Assembly (NCBI GenBank): GCA_025331565.1
Contig: JAFREQ010000090.1
Span: 558,001-622,000 of the forward strand
Origin: Holacanthus passer
Taxonomy: Eukaryota > Chordata > Actinopteri > Pomacanthidae
Direction of reading: 5' to 3'
DNA length: 64,000 nt
The notes under the pieces are model-generated. The model ran no database searches. It had not been told where the DNA came from and worked only from the letters and a program-made list of their open reading frames with translations. This document shows positions 36,346-47,060 of the stretch, in pieces. The position numbers and the translations under genes were made by a program. Position 1 is the first letter of the stretch. Each line of letters starts with the position of its first letter.

Positions 36346-38818
36346 TGTGATATGTTTGGCTTCAAAGAAACATATCAGTGCCCTCAAGGAGCCAGATCAC
36401 CTGAGCCAGATCTGTGAGTACTTCATTCAAATTCAAGTTGTAATCAGTTTTACTTGATGTCTTCAATTTGTTTTCTGGCCACTGAAAACCGGCAGGTTTG
36501 TGCTGACAGGAATCCAGCAGCCGGGTTTTGTTCAAATTGGTCACGAGCCAACTCGACAGTATGTAGGAGCTGATGTGTTGTCAGGACTGGTGCTGGCTCT
36601 ATACTGTCCATCTGTCTCATTTTCTCTATGGCTTCAGGACATATACAGTATCTATGACTCAGAAAAGTGTGGCGGACACACACTCACACACACCGAGACA
36701 CACAGACCCCAATCTGCCAGCTCTGTAGCAGAGTGTTCAGTCTAGTCAACAGGCGTAAAGCTCAGATAACACACTCTGACAACTCTGTTTCTCTTTCTGT
36801 CTTCAGTCTATGTCTCTCAGTTTGCTCCAACAGACAAAACTAGTGTTGTTTGTCTTTTAGAGACATATATTTACAGCTCCACTGAAGTTGTTTATAATAT
36901 TCTGGGATGTATTTACAGCCGCATTAAACTCATCCTCTGTCTGAGTGCTCCGCTGACAGGTATACTGCAAGACTTTATTCTAATGCCATAAAATGCCTTG
37001 CACCTAATATGTGAATATATATACACACACACAAGAGCTCCATCACAGCACTAATATATATATATGGAATTTTTAAAAATCAGCAAATGTGGGATTTCTC
37101 TCCTAATGGACCAGGTGCTTTAGAGTGAGTTTGATCACCTCGAAGTTAACTGCATTTGCGATTCCCTGACTTGGAAATATCCATGACTGTAACTGATAAT
37201 TAACCTCTGATGTGTTCAGCTTGCCAGGGAATACTGGTAAGTGTGGATGCCTCAGGTCGGTGAGTCATAAAACTGTAGCTTCAATCAAGATTAGTCATTT
37301 AAACTGTTTAAATTTGAACCTACGCTTGTGATGGCCCCTCATCTTGGTTTGCTCTGCTGTTATTGTGCTGTCAGTTTTCAGGATTGCACACCTATTGGGA
37401 AAGTTAGACTTGACTGAACCGAAATGTCAAAATCTACTTCCCATGAAATTCTGTAATTCATTTTGGTGACCCTGTAGTTTTTCTTTACAGGGTTGACCCA
37501 TTAGACAGACCATGCCTGTAATTTTTTATTTGACTATAATCTTTCGCCTCACTGCTAGAAAGGCTTTAGACTTTCAGACAATTACTCTTTGTAATGAAGT
37601 CATTATGCTTTATATGTATTTATGTTTAATGCACCTATAATCTGTGATAATCTTTGCTAGTATAGGAGTAACAGAGGAACAACATGCTGGTGTGTTTGCT
37701 GTAATCGTTCTCTCACTTATAGCTTTTTGAATGTGTGTGGTGAATGCAATATCATTGTTCATCATTTCTCTGTTGCATCTCTCGTCGACCTGCCGTAAAC
37801 CCTACATACAGATGTAAAAGAATCTCGAGACACCTAGTGCACAAAAACTGTCAGAGAAATGATTTTCCATGATGTCACATCAATGGCGTGAGTGCGTTTG
37901 TGACAGGAAGAGTGTGTTTGTTTGGGACGAGCAGCGGCCATCTGGTTGTTTAATAGACTTTTTGGTAAATACTGCAGCTGTGGTTGACACACACACATAA
38001 TTACAGCTGAAAATCAAGCAATTTTACAGAGAGCAGAGTGGACACATGTACACTGTGTCACACCTAACACACATGCACCAAAAAAAAGCAGGGGAATGAA
38101 AAATATGACTGTTCCCATACCTTGAAAGGGGTTGTGATAGGAGGTGAACTATATATCTGCCCTTCAACTACCTTGCTGTTTTTCAATGTCTCTTATATGT
38201 CCTTCACGTCATCGTTTCAAAGTAATAAGACGTCCCTCTTGTTGTCCATGCACTGCCCACGTCTGCATTTAAAGGCTGCACTCATTGCACCAACAGTGAG
38301 ACGACCAGGCTGCAGCATCTGCTTGTAAAATGTGTACAATATTGTCTGCGCCGACGACTCATGCTTTAAATAGCATTTTAGCAGCAGACTGACAAACATT
38401 ACCACCCAACGTCACACAACATTGCTGCCTTTTAAAACAGTAGGTTTCATTATCAATCAATTTATTTATTCATTATTTATTGAGCTCAGGACAAACAGAG
38501 GTCATGGAGGAATATGCTGCCATTGCATAACACTGTTATCTGAATATGTTTTAGTTGAAAACCGAAAAATAAAAAGCACAAGTTATTCAAATCTAAAAAA
38601 ATACCCCGCAAAAAATTCAAAAGAAACATTTAGGTCATGACTCTCAAACAGGTCTTTTAATACGTGGTCAAACATTAGAAAACTAAATTCAGGTGTATGT
38701 TTTCAGATGCCAAAAAGCATTTGTTAACATCAGTACTGTCTTTAAGAATTGATGTAAAAAGATCTTCATTTTCAGTATAATCAATAATGATAATAGTGAT
38801 TATTAACAGTATATATTA

Positions 38819-38860
38819 AATTCAATTCAAAGAACTTTATTTATCCCCAATATATTCTAT
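38819..38860 (-). mobile_element. LINE/SINE 3'-tail-like fragment
   Basis: ATTCAATTCAAAGAACTTTA followed by TTTATCCCC resembles the inverted 3' tails of fish LINE/SINE copies (AATTC-type microsatellite tail plus GGGATAAATAAAG). Only the end is recognisable. Confidence 0.35.
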
Positions 38861-39442
38861 AACACAGAGGTGGCTAACTTGCCTGATTAGCTAAGAAATG
38901 TAATGTTCATCTCAGCCTGTTGGCCAAGAGCTCGACCTCCAGTATGGCCGCCAGAAGGTGCCTCACCTCCCCCGAAAGTCTCATGTCCTCCACAGTTGAA
39001 AGTCAAAACTTTTCCACAGCAGATCTGTGCACAGCAGCGGCTGTCATCATTCCCCTTTAAAGTGTTTTAAACAGGGCAGTCGCACTCACGCAGGGACACT
39101 TTTGCATGCAAGTCACTTAACGAGCCAATAATAAAAAATATAAATACAGTATATTTAAAAGAAATCATGCTTTTCGAGTCATGGCTTCTGCATTTGCTGT
39201 GTGTCTGTACAAACAACAAAAGGGGGACCTGTTGTTGACCTGTAGTCAACAGGGCATTCAGATTCGAGTTAAACAGCTTTTACTGTCTCTGCCTGTCTGA
39301 AAGAATAAAGCCACCTGCAACCTCTTCTTCTCTCTTTTCTGTTTTATTTTGTCGTTCTTTGCTTTTCTGCTCCTCCTGAGGTCAGTAAAAGGGCAGTCAC
39401 TTGTTTCAGTTTAGACCAGCTGCCATGTTCATCTGTGAGACC

Positions 39443-39468
39443 TGTGTGTGTGTGTGTGTGTGTGTGTG
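39443..39468. repeat. (TG)n microsatellite
   Basis: About 13 TG units. Confidence 0.95.
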
Positions 39469-39991
39469 ACAGATATGTGCTAATTGAAACGCACATTAAA
39501 ATTCATTAACATGTTTGTGAAAAGTGAGTTAAAATGTTTACAATTCATTAAGAGTCAGTTAAAATCAATTGGCAATAATTTCATCTTAATAATTCGAAGT
39601 GTGCCGATTAAAAACCCTTTAATGACATTTGAAATGAAATTCCTGAGTGACACTGCGCCGAAAAAAAACCAAAACTTAACGCACAGAACAGAGTGGCGAG
39701 AAGCAGAGGAAAGGTGTAATAACTGAAACTAACAGACGCTCCATTAGCATCATTAGCTTAGCTCAGTCTCCACTGTCTGTGTGTGTATGTGTGTGTGCAT
39801 GTATTTCTGTGAGCGCGTGTGTCTGGTTGCCGTGCTCCTTTGATCTTGCAACATTCTATGTAGTTTATGCTCCGCCCCTTTAGAATGTGTGGACCTGATT
39901 GGTTCAGAAATAACTTTTTCTGCCTGTGGTTTATGGAGACACATGGGGAAATTTTCATCACTTGTGGAAGTGGAAGAAGCACTCTGACTGT

Positions 39992-40897
39992 CAGGATTAA
40001 AAAATCGATTATCGATTAATCGCGATTATGTTATGGACGAGTATGACTCGATTATTAAATTTTATGTATTATAAAAAGTTTTTTAAATAATTTTGGCATT
40101 TTATTTTGTACAAATGATATCCAGCGGTCAACGGGAGTTGAACATCACGCGCGCACGCTCAGTTCCTCAAGTACGTGCAGCGGCCGGAGGCTGTTTAATG
40201 AAACATGCTCACCGAGCTAGCTGGCTAACGCGGTGGTACCGGCCGGCTTCGGCACCGGTACTTTAATAAGCCGGTGTAACATTATATGTCAACATCTCAG
40301 CCTCCAGTCGATCACAATCAGGCAGTTTCTGGAGTATAATAAACTTAAAATTCCTATTTTAGCAATACTACAGATATAAATAATTACATTTGATTTCGTG
40401 GATCGTCAAATTTTATGTTACTGTTTAGCTTCAATAACCAACTCCAGCTTAACCAATAACAACATCTGGGTTAACTTTATTTCTGAAAACATTCAGAAAT
40501 GAGCTGTTAATATTTTGAAGTTACAAAAACTTTATTGCATTTACACACAGTTCAGTTTAAGATTACATAACATTAGTTAACAAACGTGGGGGGGGGGGTT
40601 ATTTTCCAACATCAATAGACCTTTTATTCTTAAGTATTCACACAAATTATATAACTTGTTATTAAGTTTTGACTTCAGCAGCTTTAATAACTGAAGCTAC
40701 CAGACGCTCTAGTGTGCCACAGCACAGTGGTTGAAAAACATTGTACTAGTAAACGAAAAAACGAAAATCAATAATCGGTAAACGAGAATCATTAATCGAA
40801 AATCGTTAATAATCGAAAATCGGTTGGTAATCGAATCAGGACCTCAATAATCGTAATCGAATTGAATCAGGAAATCGGACAGATTAACCACCCCTAG
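39992..40897. mobile_element. hAT-like non-autonomous element
   Basis: The left end has CAGGATTAAAAAATCGATTA and then TCGATTAATCGCGATTATG. The right end is packed with inverted versions (AATCGAAAATCGTTAATAAT, AATCGGTTGGTAATCG) and closes with AACCACCCCTAG. Inverted, that end reads CTAGGGGTGGTT, which resembles the ends of vertebrate hAT-type elements. A CpG-rich core (about 40130-40270) includes ACCGGCCGGCTTCGGCACCG. No transposase frame survives and no target-site duplication was confirmed. Confidence 0.55.
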
Positions 40898-40898
40898 T

Positions 40899-41095
40899 GT
40901 GTATGTATGTATGATTGATTCCCAGAGGGGAAATTCGAATGTTGCAGCAGCACAAGAGAGTGTCACACAAAAGAATACAAATAGATACAAGTATAAAAGT
41001 ATCCATATAAAGGGACAAAAAGTATGTACAGCTCATTGAAAGTGGCAATCTAAAGTGACATAGTGATGAGACAAAGTGACAGAAATAGATGACAT
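40899..41095 (-). mobile_element. LINE-like 3' end with GTAT tail
   Basis: A short (GTAT)n run at 40899-40915 precedes GATTCCCAGAGGGGAAATTC at 40918-40937. Read on the minus strand this is the GAATTTCCCCTCTGGGAATC plus microsatellite 3' end common to fish L2-like LINEs. The body to about 41095 is degenerate and the left boundary abuts the hAT-like element. Confidence 0.45.
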
Positions 41096-41106
41096 CATCT
41101 ATTCCT

Positions 41107-41190
41107 TTAAAATGTTATTCTTTTGAATGTAACTTAAAAGGCTTTGATGTTACTGATTTCTGAGTTCTGATTGGTTGCTGAGATCAAAGG
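41107..41190 (+). repeat. Direct repeat copy 1, carrying the CCAAT box
   Basis: The 84 bp from TTAAAATGTTATTC to TTGCTGAGATCAAAGG recur as 74 bp at 42779-42852 in the same orientation. The length difference is explained by an 8-bp and two 1-bp gaps. This copy lies in the gene's promoter region. Confidence 0.85.
41167..41176 (-). promoter_or_regulatory. NF-Y (CCAAT) box
   Basis: CTGATTGGTT on the plus strand is AACCAATCAG on the minus strand, a full match to the NF-Y consensus. It lies about 60 bp upstream of the TATA box, the usual arrangement for a CCAAT/TATA promoter. Confidence 0.6.
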
Positions 41191-41234
41191 ACATTTTGAG
41201 GCTTTGATTGTTCACAACGAAGCCAAAAAAAGTT

Positions 41235-41241
41235 TATAAAT
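41235..41241 (+). promoter_or_regulatory. TATA box
   Basis: TATAAAT is immediately adjacent to the first ATG of the ORF at 41242. If it positions transcription, the start site falls near 41262-41272. That is downstream of that ATG, so translation would begin at 41371. Confidence 0.55.
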
Positions 41242-42375
41242 ATGACCACCATCGCAAGTCATTCTAGTTTAACTTCTCGTTTAACTCGGTTTTCTGACAT
41301 TGATAGTTCTGTCCGTAGGTTGCTGACATCAAATGACATTTTGCTTGCTGTCTTCAACAAATTTGGAGCTATGAACATGCAGGAAAACAACCACAAGTCC
41401 AGCCATGCTGGCACCAGCAAGGAGGAGACCGCCACAATGTCCCAGCAGGACTCTGGCCCTCCTCACGTAGACCTATCTGACTGTGATCCTGCACAACAGG
41501 ATATGGTCACGTTGAGGTCGGAGAGAGTATTAAAGCACGTCACTCTCCGAAAAATTGAAAGGAAGGCCATGATACTGAGGTATACCCAGGAATCTCAGCA
41601 GCTACAGCGAGAGCACTTGCTTCTGGAGCAAAAAAAATTCATCCAAAGAATCCCAGAGCTCGAACAACAGCTCCAGGAGAAAATGGATGAGAATGTCCAG
41701 AAAATGAGTGAGCTCTGCGAGATGAACCGGAGGACTCAGTATGAGGTCGAGAGCACGGCCAGCACATATAACACGCTGCTTCGACTCCACGAGTCAGAGT
41801 CGAAAACCTTTGCCGACCTCCAACAGGAGTGTGATTGCCTCAAAAAAAGTCTCCCCGAGGACCACGAGACACTTGAGAAGCAATTACACGCCCTGGAAAT
41901 TGAAAGAAAACAGTTCCTGGAAACACTGAAAAAAATGGAGTGTCAAAAACAGGCCATCTCTGGTGAAATAGTTGCAGATGAGCTAGAAATTCTCAGACTG
42001 CAAATGAGAGTTTCTGAGCTCGAAGCAAAAGTCGCAGCTGAGAGTAAACCAGAGAAACCTAATCAGGAGTCTGAGACAGGGACAAAACCTGAACCAGACA
42101 CACCCGATCAGGTGCCTAAACCAGGAACGACAAAACTTGAGACAGGGAAACCAAAAAAACCATTCTGGGGAAGATTCACTGGCCTGTTCTCAAGGAAGAA
42201 AAAAAAGAAGGACAGAGAAGGTCCTGAAATTATCAAATTGTATGAAATAGGTTGTGGATGTTATGTGGGGAGATCACGCGGTGGCAAAACTGAATGTTTG
42301 ACGTCAAAATACGTTCAGGTCCCGCAGGATCACACAGGTGCCTCAGCGTTCATCACTGAGACCTCGCAGCTATGA
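41242..42375 (+). CDS. Intronless coiled-coil protein of unknown family
   Basis: This is the longest non-repetitive ORF in the window, 377 codons ending in TGA. Residues 1-43 are polar and may be untranslated (see the TATA box). Residues 44-90 are Ser/Thr/Gln/Asp-rich and probably disordered. About 91-265 is Glu/Gln/Lys/Leu-rich with heptad-like leucines (LLLEQKKF, PELEQQLQEK, LEKQLHALEIERKQFLETLK), predicted coiled coil. About 267-306 is a Pro/Glu/Lys/Thr linker. Residues 303-325 form a basic-aromatic patch, KPKKPFWGRFTGLFSRKKKK. The tail 326-377 holds a CGC at 338-340 and a Cys at 352. There is no signal peptide or membrane segment. The likely role is a cytoplasmic or membrane-surface scaffold, but that is inference. 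I cannot name an orthologue. The alternative start Met44 at 41371 has G at -3 and gives 334 residues. Promoter elements and AATAAA flank it. It could be a teleost-specific gene, an old retrogene or a domesticated element. Confidence 0.75.
   Translation: MTTIASHSSLTSRLTRFSDIDSSVRRLLTSNDILLAVFNKFGAMNMQENNHKSSHAGTSKEETATMSQQDSGPPHVDLSDCDPAQQDMVTLRSERVLKHVTLRKIERKAMILRYTQESQQLQREHLLLEQKKFIQRIPELEQQLQEKMDENVQKMSELCEMNRRTQYEVESTASTYNTLLRLHESESKTFADLQQECDCLKKSLPEDHETLEKQLHALEIERKQFLETLKKMECQKQAISGEIVADELEILRLQMRVSELEAKVAAESKPEKPNQESETGTKPEPDTPDQVPKPGTTKLETGKPKKPFWGRFTGLFSRKKKKKDREGPEIIKLYEIGCGCYVGRSRGGKTECLTSKYVQVPQDHTGASAFITETSQL
41333..41374 (+). CDS. Upstream ORF overlapping the second start
   Basis: If transcription starts near 41265, the first ATG in the mRNA is at 41333, out of frame and with C at -3 (weak context). 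It encodes 13 residues. Its TGA overlaps the Met44 start as ATGA at 41371-41374, an arrangement compatible with reinitiation. It exists only under the downstream start-site model. Confidence 0.3.
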   Translation: MTFCLLSSTNLEL

Positions 42376-42518
42376 GGTGAGGGTTCAGTTCTGGGCCTTG
42401 ACTCCCTTGTTGTGAAATGTCCACACGTGTTCAGTCTGTCATTATGGTTTACTCCGAGTGCTTCGGTTCCCCATTTATTATTGTAAGAAATAATGAAAAA
42501 AAAATTTAATCAAACAAC

Positions 42519-42524
42519 AATAAA
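42519..42524 (+). terminator. Polyadenylation signal AATAAA
   Basis: The canonical hexamer lies 144 bp after the stop codon. Its last base is also the first base of the tRNA-like element, so cleavage would fall inside that element. Confidence 0.5.
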
Positions 42525-42598
42525 CCCTGGTGGTGGTCCAGTCATCAGGATTCGGTGCTCTCACCACCGCGACCCGGGTTCGATTCCCGGCTGGGGTA
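42524..42598 (+). tRNA. tRNA-Glu(CTC)-like pseudogene, SINE head
   Basis: The acceptor stem ACCCTGG pairs with CTGGGGT allowing two G-U pairs. The anticodon arm CGGTG-CTCTCAC-CACCG has anticodon CTC at 42560-42562. The T-arm CCGGG-TTCGATT-CCCGG is perfect and includes the B box GGTTCGATTCC. Compared with standard tRNA-Glu, the region between the acceptor stem and the D arm has three extra bases (a TGG repeat), so the D arm is abnormal. The attached 3' region points to a SINE rather than a working tRNA gene. Confidence 0.7.
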
Positions 42599-42665
42599 CG
42601 TTGTCGCCTGAATGAAAATTTCCCCATTGTGAGACTGATCGAGGAATTAAAATGAAATTCAGTTG
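42524..42665 (+). mobile_element. tRNA-derived SINE-like element
   Basis: The tRNA-Glu-like head is followed by about 15 bp and then TTTCCCCATTGTGAGACTGA and GGAATTAAAATG. This resembles the LINE-like tail (TTTCCCCATTGTGGGACTAA) found in fish tRNA-headed repeats. The head-linker-LINE-tail structure is typical of SINEs. The poly-repeat tail is decayed. Confidence 0.55.
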
Positions 42666-42778
42666 TAGGAATCAAGTGTTGAAGGGAACACTATGTTGGC
42701 AGTAACAGCAGCAGGAAACTGACAATGTGAGCTTCCAGGCCCTTTTTACATTAAAAAGAAACAAAACAGAAAGAGACA

Positions 42779-42852
42779 TTAAAATGTTATTTTTTAAATG
42801 TAACTTAAAAGCTTTGATGTTAGTAGTTCTGATTTGTTGCTGAGATCAAAGG
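42779..42852 (+). repeat. Direct repeat copy 2, CCAAT box broken
   Basis: This matches 41107-41190. At the position of the NF-Y site it reads CTGATTTGTT (42829-42838), with G to T in the core. No TATA box or related ORF follows. Confidence 0.85.
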
Positions 42853-45800
42853 CATCTTTCAAAACTTCCTTTGTTGTTAAAGTTGTTAATGATGGTAAAA
42901 TTAGCAGAGACAACCTAAAAGTTTCTGTTCTGGTACTGAAAATATTCCAGTAAAGCACAAGTACCTTCGTTACACATTTGAGTCTCTGCCAATATTACAT
43001 AATAATCAGACTGTATAAAGCCGCGCACACAGTTCAACATTTCAGTGACTGAATGAGCTCCCTGTTTGGAGCCGACAGCCAGCAGACAGCTGTCAATCAA
43101 AGTGACCATGCTCTAATGCATAATTTTGATTTGGTATATTTTTAAAAAGTGTGTCATAAAAAAATAATAAATCACCAAAATATTCCATGAGAATTTAAGC
43201 TTCATCTGCTGGTCAAAGTGAAACGACAGTCACTCAGAAGTTGATGTATTCTGTGCTCTATCATTTCACATCCCAACCCTGCAGAAAGCCTTTCTACCAG
43301 CTTCAGCCAAGTCAGTGTAAATTGATCTATCTAATCTACCTAAATATGTAGCACTTGTATCAGTGATATAACCCTTTAAACTACTGGACCAGTTCTAGGT
43401 TCTGAAGGAGTGGGGAAACAACATAAAAATTACACCAGAGACCATGTACTTTAAATACAAAAGCCGGCACTTCACTAAATCAGACACAGATTTAAGACAA
43501 AACAACATTCACTTGTATCAGCTGTTCAAAAACCCCTGCAGGTAATAAGGTAATGTCTGTGCTTTTCTCGTCTCCGTCTCTCGTCTGCTCTCTGCCGCTG
43601 CGCAGTGCACGTTCTGATTAAAGGCAAGAGGCCGCGAATCTCTTAAAGGGGAAGGAACATTATCATTTTTAACAGCCAGACTTTTAATCGTTTCCACTAA
43701 AGGAGCTTTCTCACTGCTTTTAACTGACTTTCTATGGATTAAATGAACATATTTCAAATAAATGAACTTATTTATGCAGTTTAATCATCAGATTTTAACT
43801 CTTGGTGAATCAAATGTAACTTTTTTAACTGATTCAACATTTTTATGTATTTTAATTAACTGTTTATTCATTTATTTATGTCACATTTGAAGGTGGGTTA
43901 CATAAAGCAGGAGGACGATAAAGGATTCATTACATCCTTTTCCATTTCCATTTCCTCATCTCAGTGCCAAGAGCTCAATTTCTTCGGAGTCCTTCGACGG
44001 TGACAGAGACAAGGAGAGAGGGAAAAAGAGTGAGAGAAATGTAGGTAACGTCCTACAAAGGAGACAAAGGAAATCTGGGAAATTGAGTTCGAGTGCAGGG
44101 TGAATCATTCCTGGATGCTGATGGAGAGAAAACGAATGAGAAAAGAAAAGGTAAGCAATGGAGACTGAGTGAGGCGCATGCTAGAATATTAATATAGGAA
44201 GTGAACTGGGAGGAAATAAGAAAAATGAGTGATCGATAGGTAAGAGGTTAGACATGTGGAAGGAAAGCAGAGAGTTATGCTCGGTTATGGATGGATGTAC
44301 TGTTGGGAGAGGGTGAGATGGAAGAGCACATTGGTGAGGACGAGAGAGATAAAGGAGGGATGTGGGGGGGTCGAAAGAAACGAGAAGCATATGAGACATT
44401 TCCCGCCCTCTCAACCATGAGATTGAGGTACCGCTGTCTGTGTGGGGGTTCAGAGGCGAACAGATGATGGAGTTCAGTGGTAGTTCAGGCAAAACCACCA
44501 CTTGTGCATGCGATGATTAGCTGATCCATGACGCACACCAGCAACAACCAAACACTGACTCTCAATCCAGGTTTTTTTATTCAAATTATGACAGCTAGAA
44601 TACAAAAATTTGAATAAAAGCTCAAAGGTGGCACTTTTTTATTATTGTTTTTGGTGAATAAGCTGCTTGTTGTATAAATATAAGTATAAATAATAGTAAT
44701 CATAAGACACAGTGTCCAATAAGTCCCACCTACTGTATTGCATTATGCAGAGAGTTAATTTAGTTACTTGGCCTCTTTAACCACCTTTCACTACATCACA
44801 ATACACTTCAACAGCATCACAAACTGAAGCCTAGTTCCTACGGTGTTGATCTGTAAGCACCTTTAGATTAAAGCTGAGACTCAGCATCCTGGACGTCGGG
44901 TCTTTGTTTCAAGTTTGCCACAGGACACAGTCAACACAACAAAGAAATGTGACGCGTCAGTGTCAGGACATCGTAACGTCCAACTTAATACCATTTGTTT
45001 CTTGAGAATTAGAAGTTAAAAGGGAAGGGGGAAGGTAAAATGCTGCTCGCTCGCAGTGTCCTGCCGTTCGATACTGTCTTATCTATCTGATCTATCGCTG
45101 TTTCTCTCTTTGTCCTGGACTAATTGGATTCCATTTGCAAAAGAACAAAAAATGCTGTGTTTGGTTATTGGAGAGGCCAAGAATGAGAAAAAGAAGTTGA
45201 ACAAAAAAGAAAGTGAGGTTGAAGGAACGACAGGAGCAAGTGGTCAGTGTCGTGAACTTCCCAGAGAAGTTCAGTAAAGCCAAGGATTTTAGGCAACAAT
45301 GACAACAAACCTAAACTTAAAATTCATCACTTTATTGGGGAGATGCTGTATAGGAGAGAAAACTAAATACAAACACAAATCTATAACAGACTCGTCCATT
45401 TGCACTCTAATAAAAGTGTTTACAGCCTTTATCTGAGTTACATTTGCAGTTTAATTGCAAGACCGTGTAAGATGTGATTTGCACTTATAGGTAATGTAGC
45501 TCGTTCCGTATTATGTTAAAGTACGTGTTATAATAGTAAACCAATAATGAACTTCTATTGGGAGAAGTGGAGGGTGAAATAGGGGCTTTTATTTGTAAGA
45601 CCAGAAGATAATTAAAGCTACATATACATAATTAAAGATCTCCTCCTGCGCTATTAACACAAAAATGGTCAGTTATCTTGTTAGAAATTCTTATTCTAAA
45701 TCTAAATCCAGATTCTAATGAATATGTAAATATTTCAGGAGGTTAATGTTGGATGAAAGGTGTTTCCAGTTCTCAGTGTGTGAGCTACATACAGGATATT

Positions 45801-47011
45801 GATTGGGATATTGAAAATCACGCTGTTGATATCTTTGACTCACATTTAAGGTGAGCACAGATAATTCTCCTATCAAACTCTGCACAGACATCGTTCTGCA
45901 CAGCGAAGCTCAAACAGCCGGGTAACATCAAGCAAAACACATTTTTAACTCGAGCGAGACTTTAAAAGCAAATCATCACCATTATCGTGACAGATGGCAA
46001 GGTAACAGCAAAACGTTTATCTACAAGTTATAATTTTGTGTTTTTTGGGGGGAGGGTGAAGCTGAAGAGGAAGAAAATCAGTTTATTTATTAGGGAAGGT
46101 TGGATTCAGACTGAGAGATAAGGTGTAGATTTAAGGAGGCAGCTCAGATTGAACCTCTGCTCAATACTGCATCGCCTCCCTGAATTATCTCGCCTCCTCT
46201 CTTCATCCGTCTGTCAGCGTAAATCCTTTTCTTTCTCTCATTTCTTGACTTATCTCCATCTCTCGGACTCCTCCGTTCTCCTTTTGCTGTCTCACACTTT
46301 TTCCATTAACTGTATGCAGTTCGAATTCTCATCCCATCAGTGTCTCACTCCTCCATTTCTCCCTCCTCTCATCTTCCTGCTGCATCACAGAATGGACAAG
46401 AACCCCTTTCTCCTATTTCTTTCCCCTTTTCTTTTTTTTTTTTTTTCATTAACTTTCTTCTTGTCCCACTGAACCTGCTTCCTCCTCTGTTTTTCACCCA
46501 CTCTTGTCTCTTTCACCCCTCATTATCTCTCACTGTCTGTTGCTCTGTGTGGTTTTTTTTAGTTGTTTCATGGAAATTAATTTAAGTGATTAAAAAAAGG
46601 GGGATCAATAATTTTCATTTACTTGAAGTTGCTGTGGTTCAGAAAAGCATCTCCAGTCTTTAAGTGATTGTCTGAGGTTCAGTTGCTGTGAACTACATTC
46701 ATTTCATCCACCTTTATATACAGTATGAACATATACAACCGAGTACCGAGTACTTCTACACTTAGATCACATTATGACAACTGAGCAAACTCTGCAGTAT
46801 AAATACATGATGCATCAGTCTGATACGACGTTTCTCATTTGCAGTTTGAATGTTGAAATGTTCCTCATATGAAGCTTCGGCTGCAGAATGAAACATAAAA
46901 CCAATGTGTGTCCACTAATAATTTGTATTTCCCAGTGAGGGTGGATGTACAAAGCACAGGACAGCACCATCAAGGATATAGATAGAGATCAGTATAAATA
47001 TTAGCATGTAG

Positions 47012-47016
<5 letters not shown>

Positions 47017-47057
<41 letters not shown>
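47017..47057. repeat. (TA)n microsatellite
   Basis: About 20 TA units, potentially cruciform-forming. Confidence 0.95.

Positions 47058-47060
<3 letters not shown>

Larger units (their letters stand above)
36350..39990. other. Gene-free stretch
   Basis: AT-rich DNA with a loose CA run at 36667-36712, a short TA run at about 37060, a GT array at 39443 and a LINE-like tail at 38.8 kb. An exon-shaped block at 36336-36413 is discussed as a finding. No gene is supported. Confidence 0.5.

Noticed and set aside
42524..42598. Functional tRNA-Glu gene
   Set aside because: Three extra bases near the D arm and an attached SINE-like tail; better explained as a SINE head.
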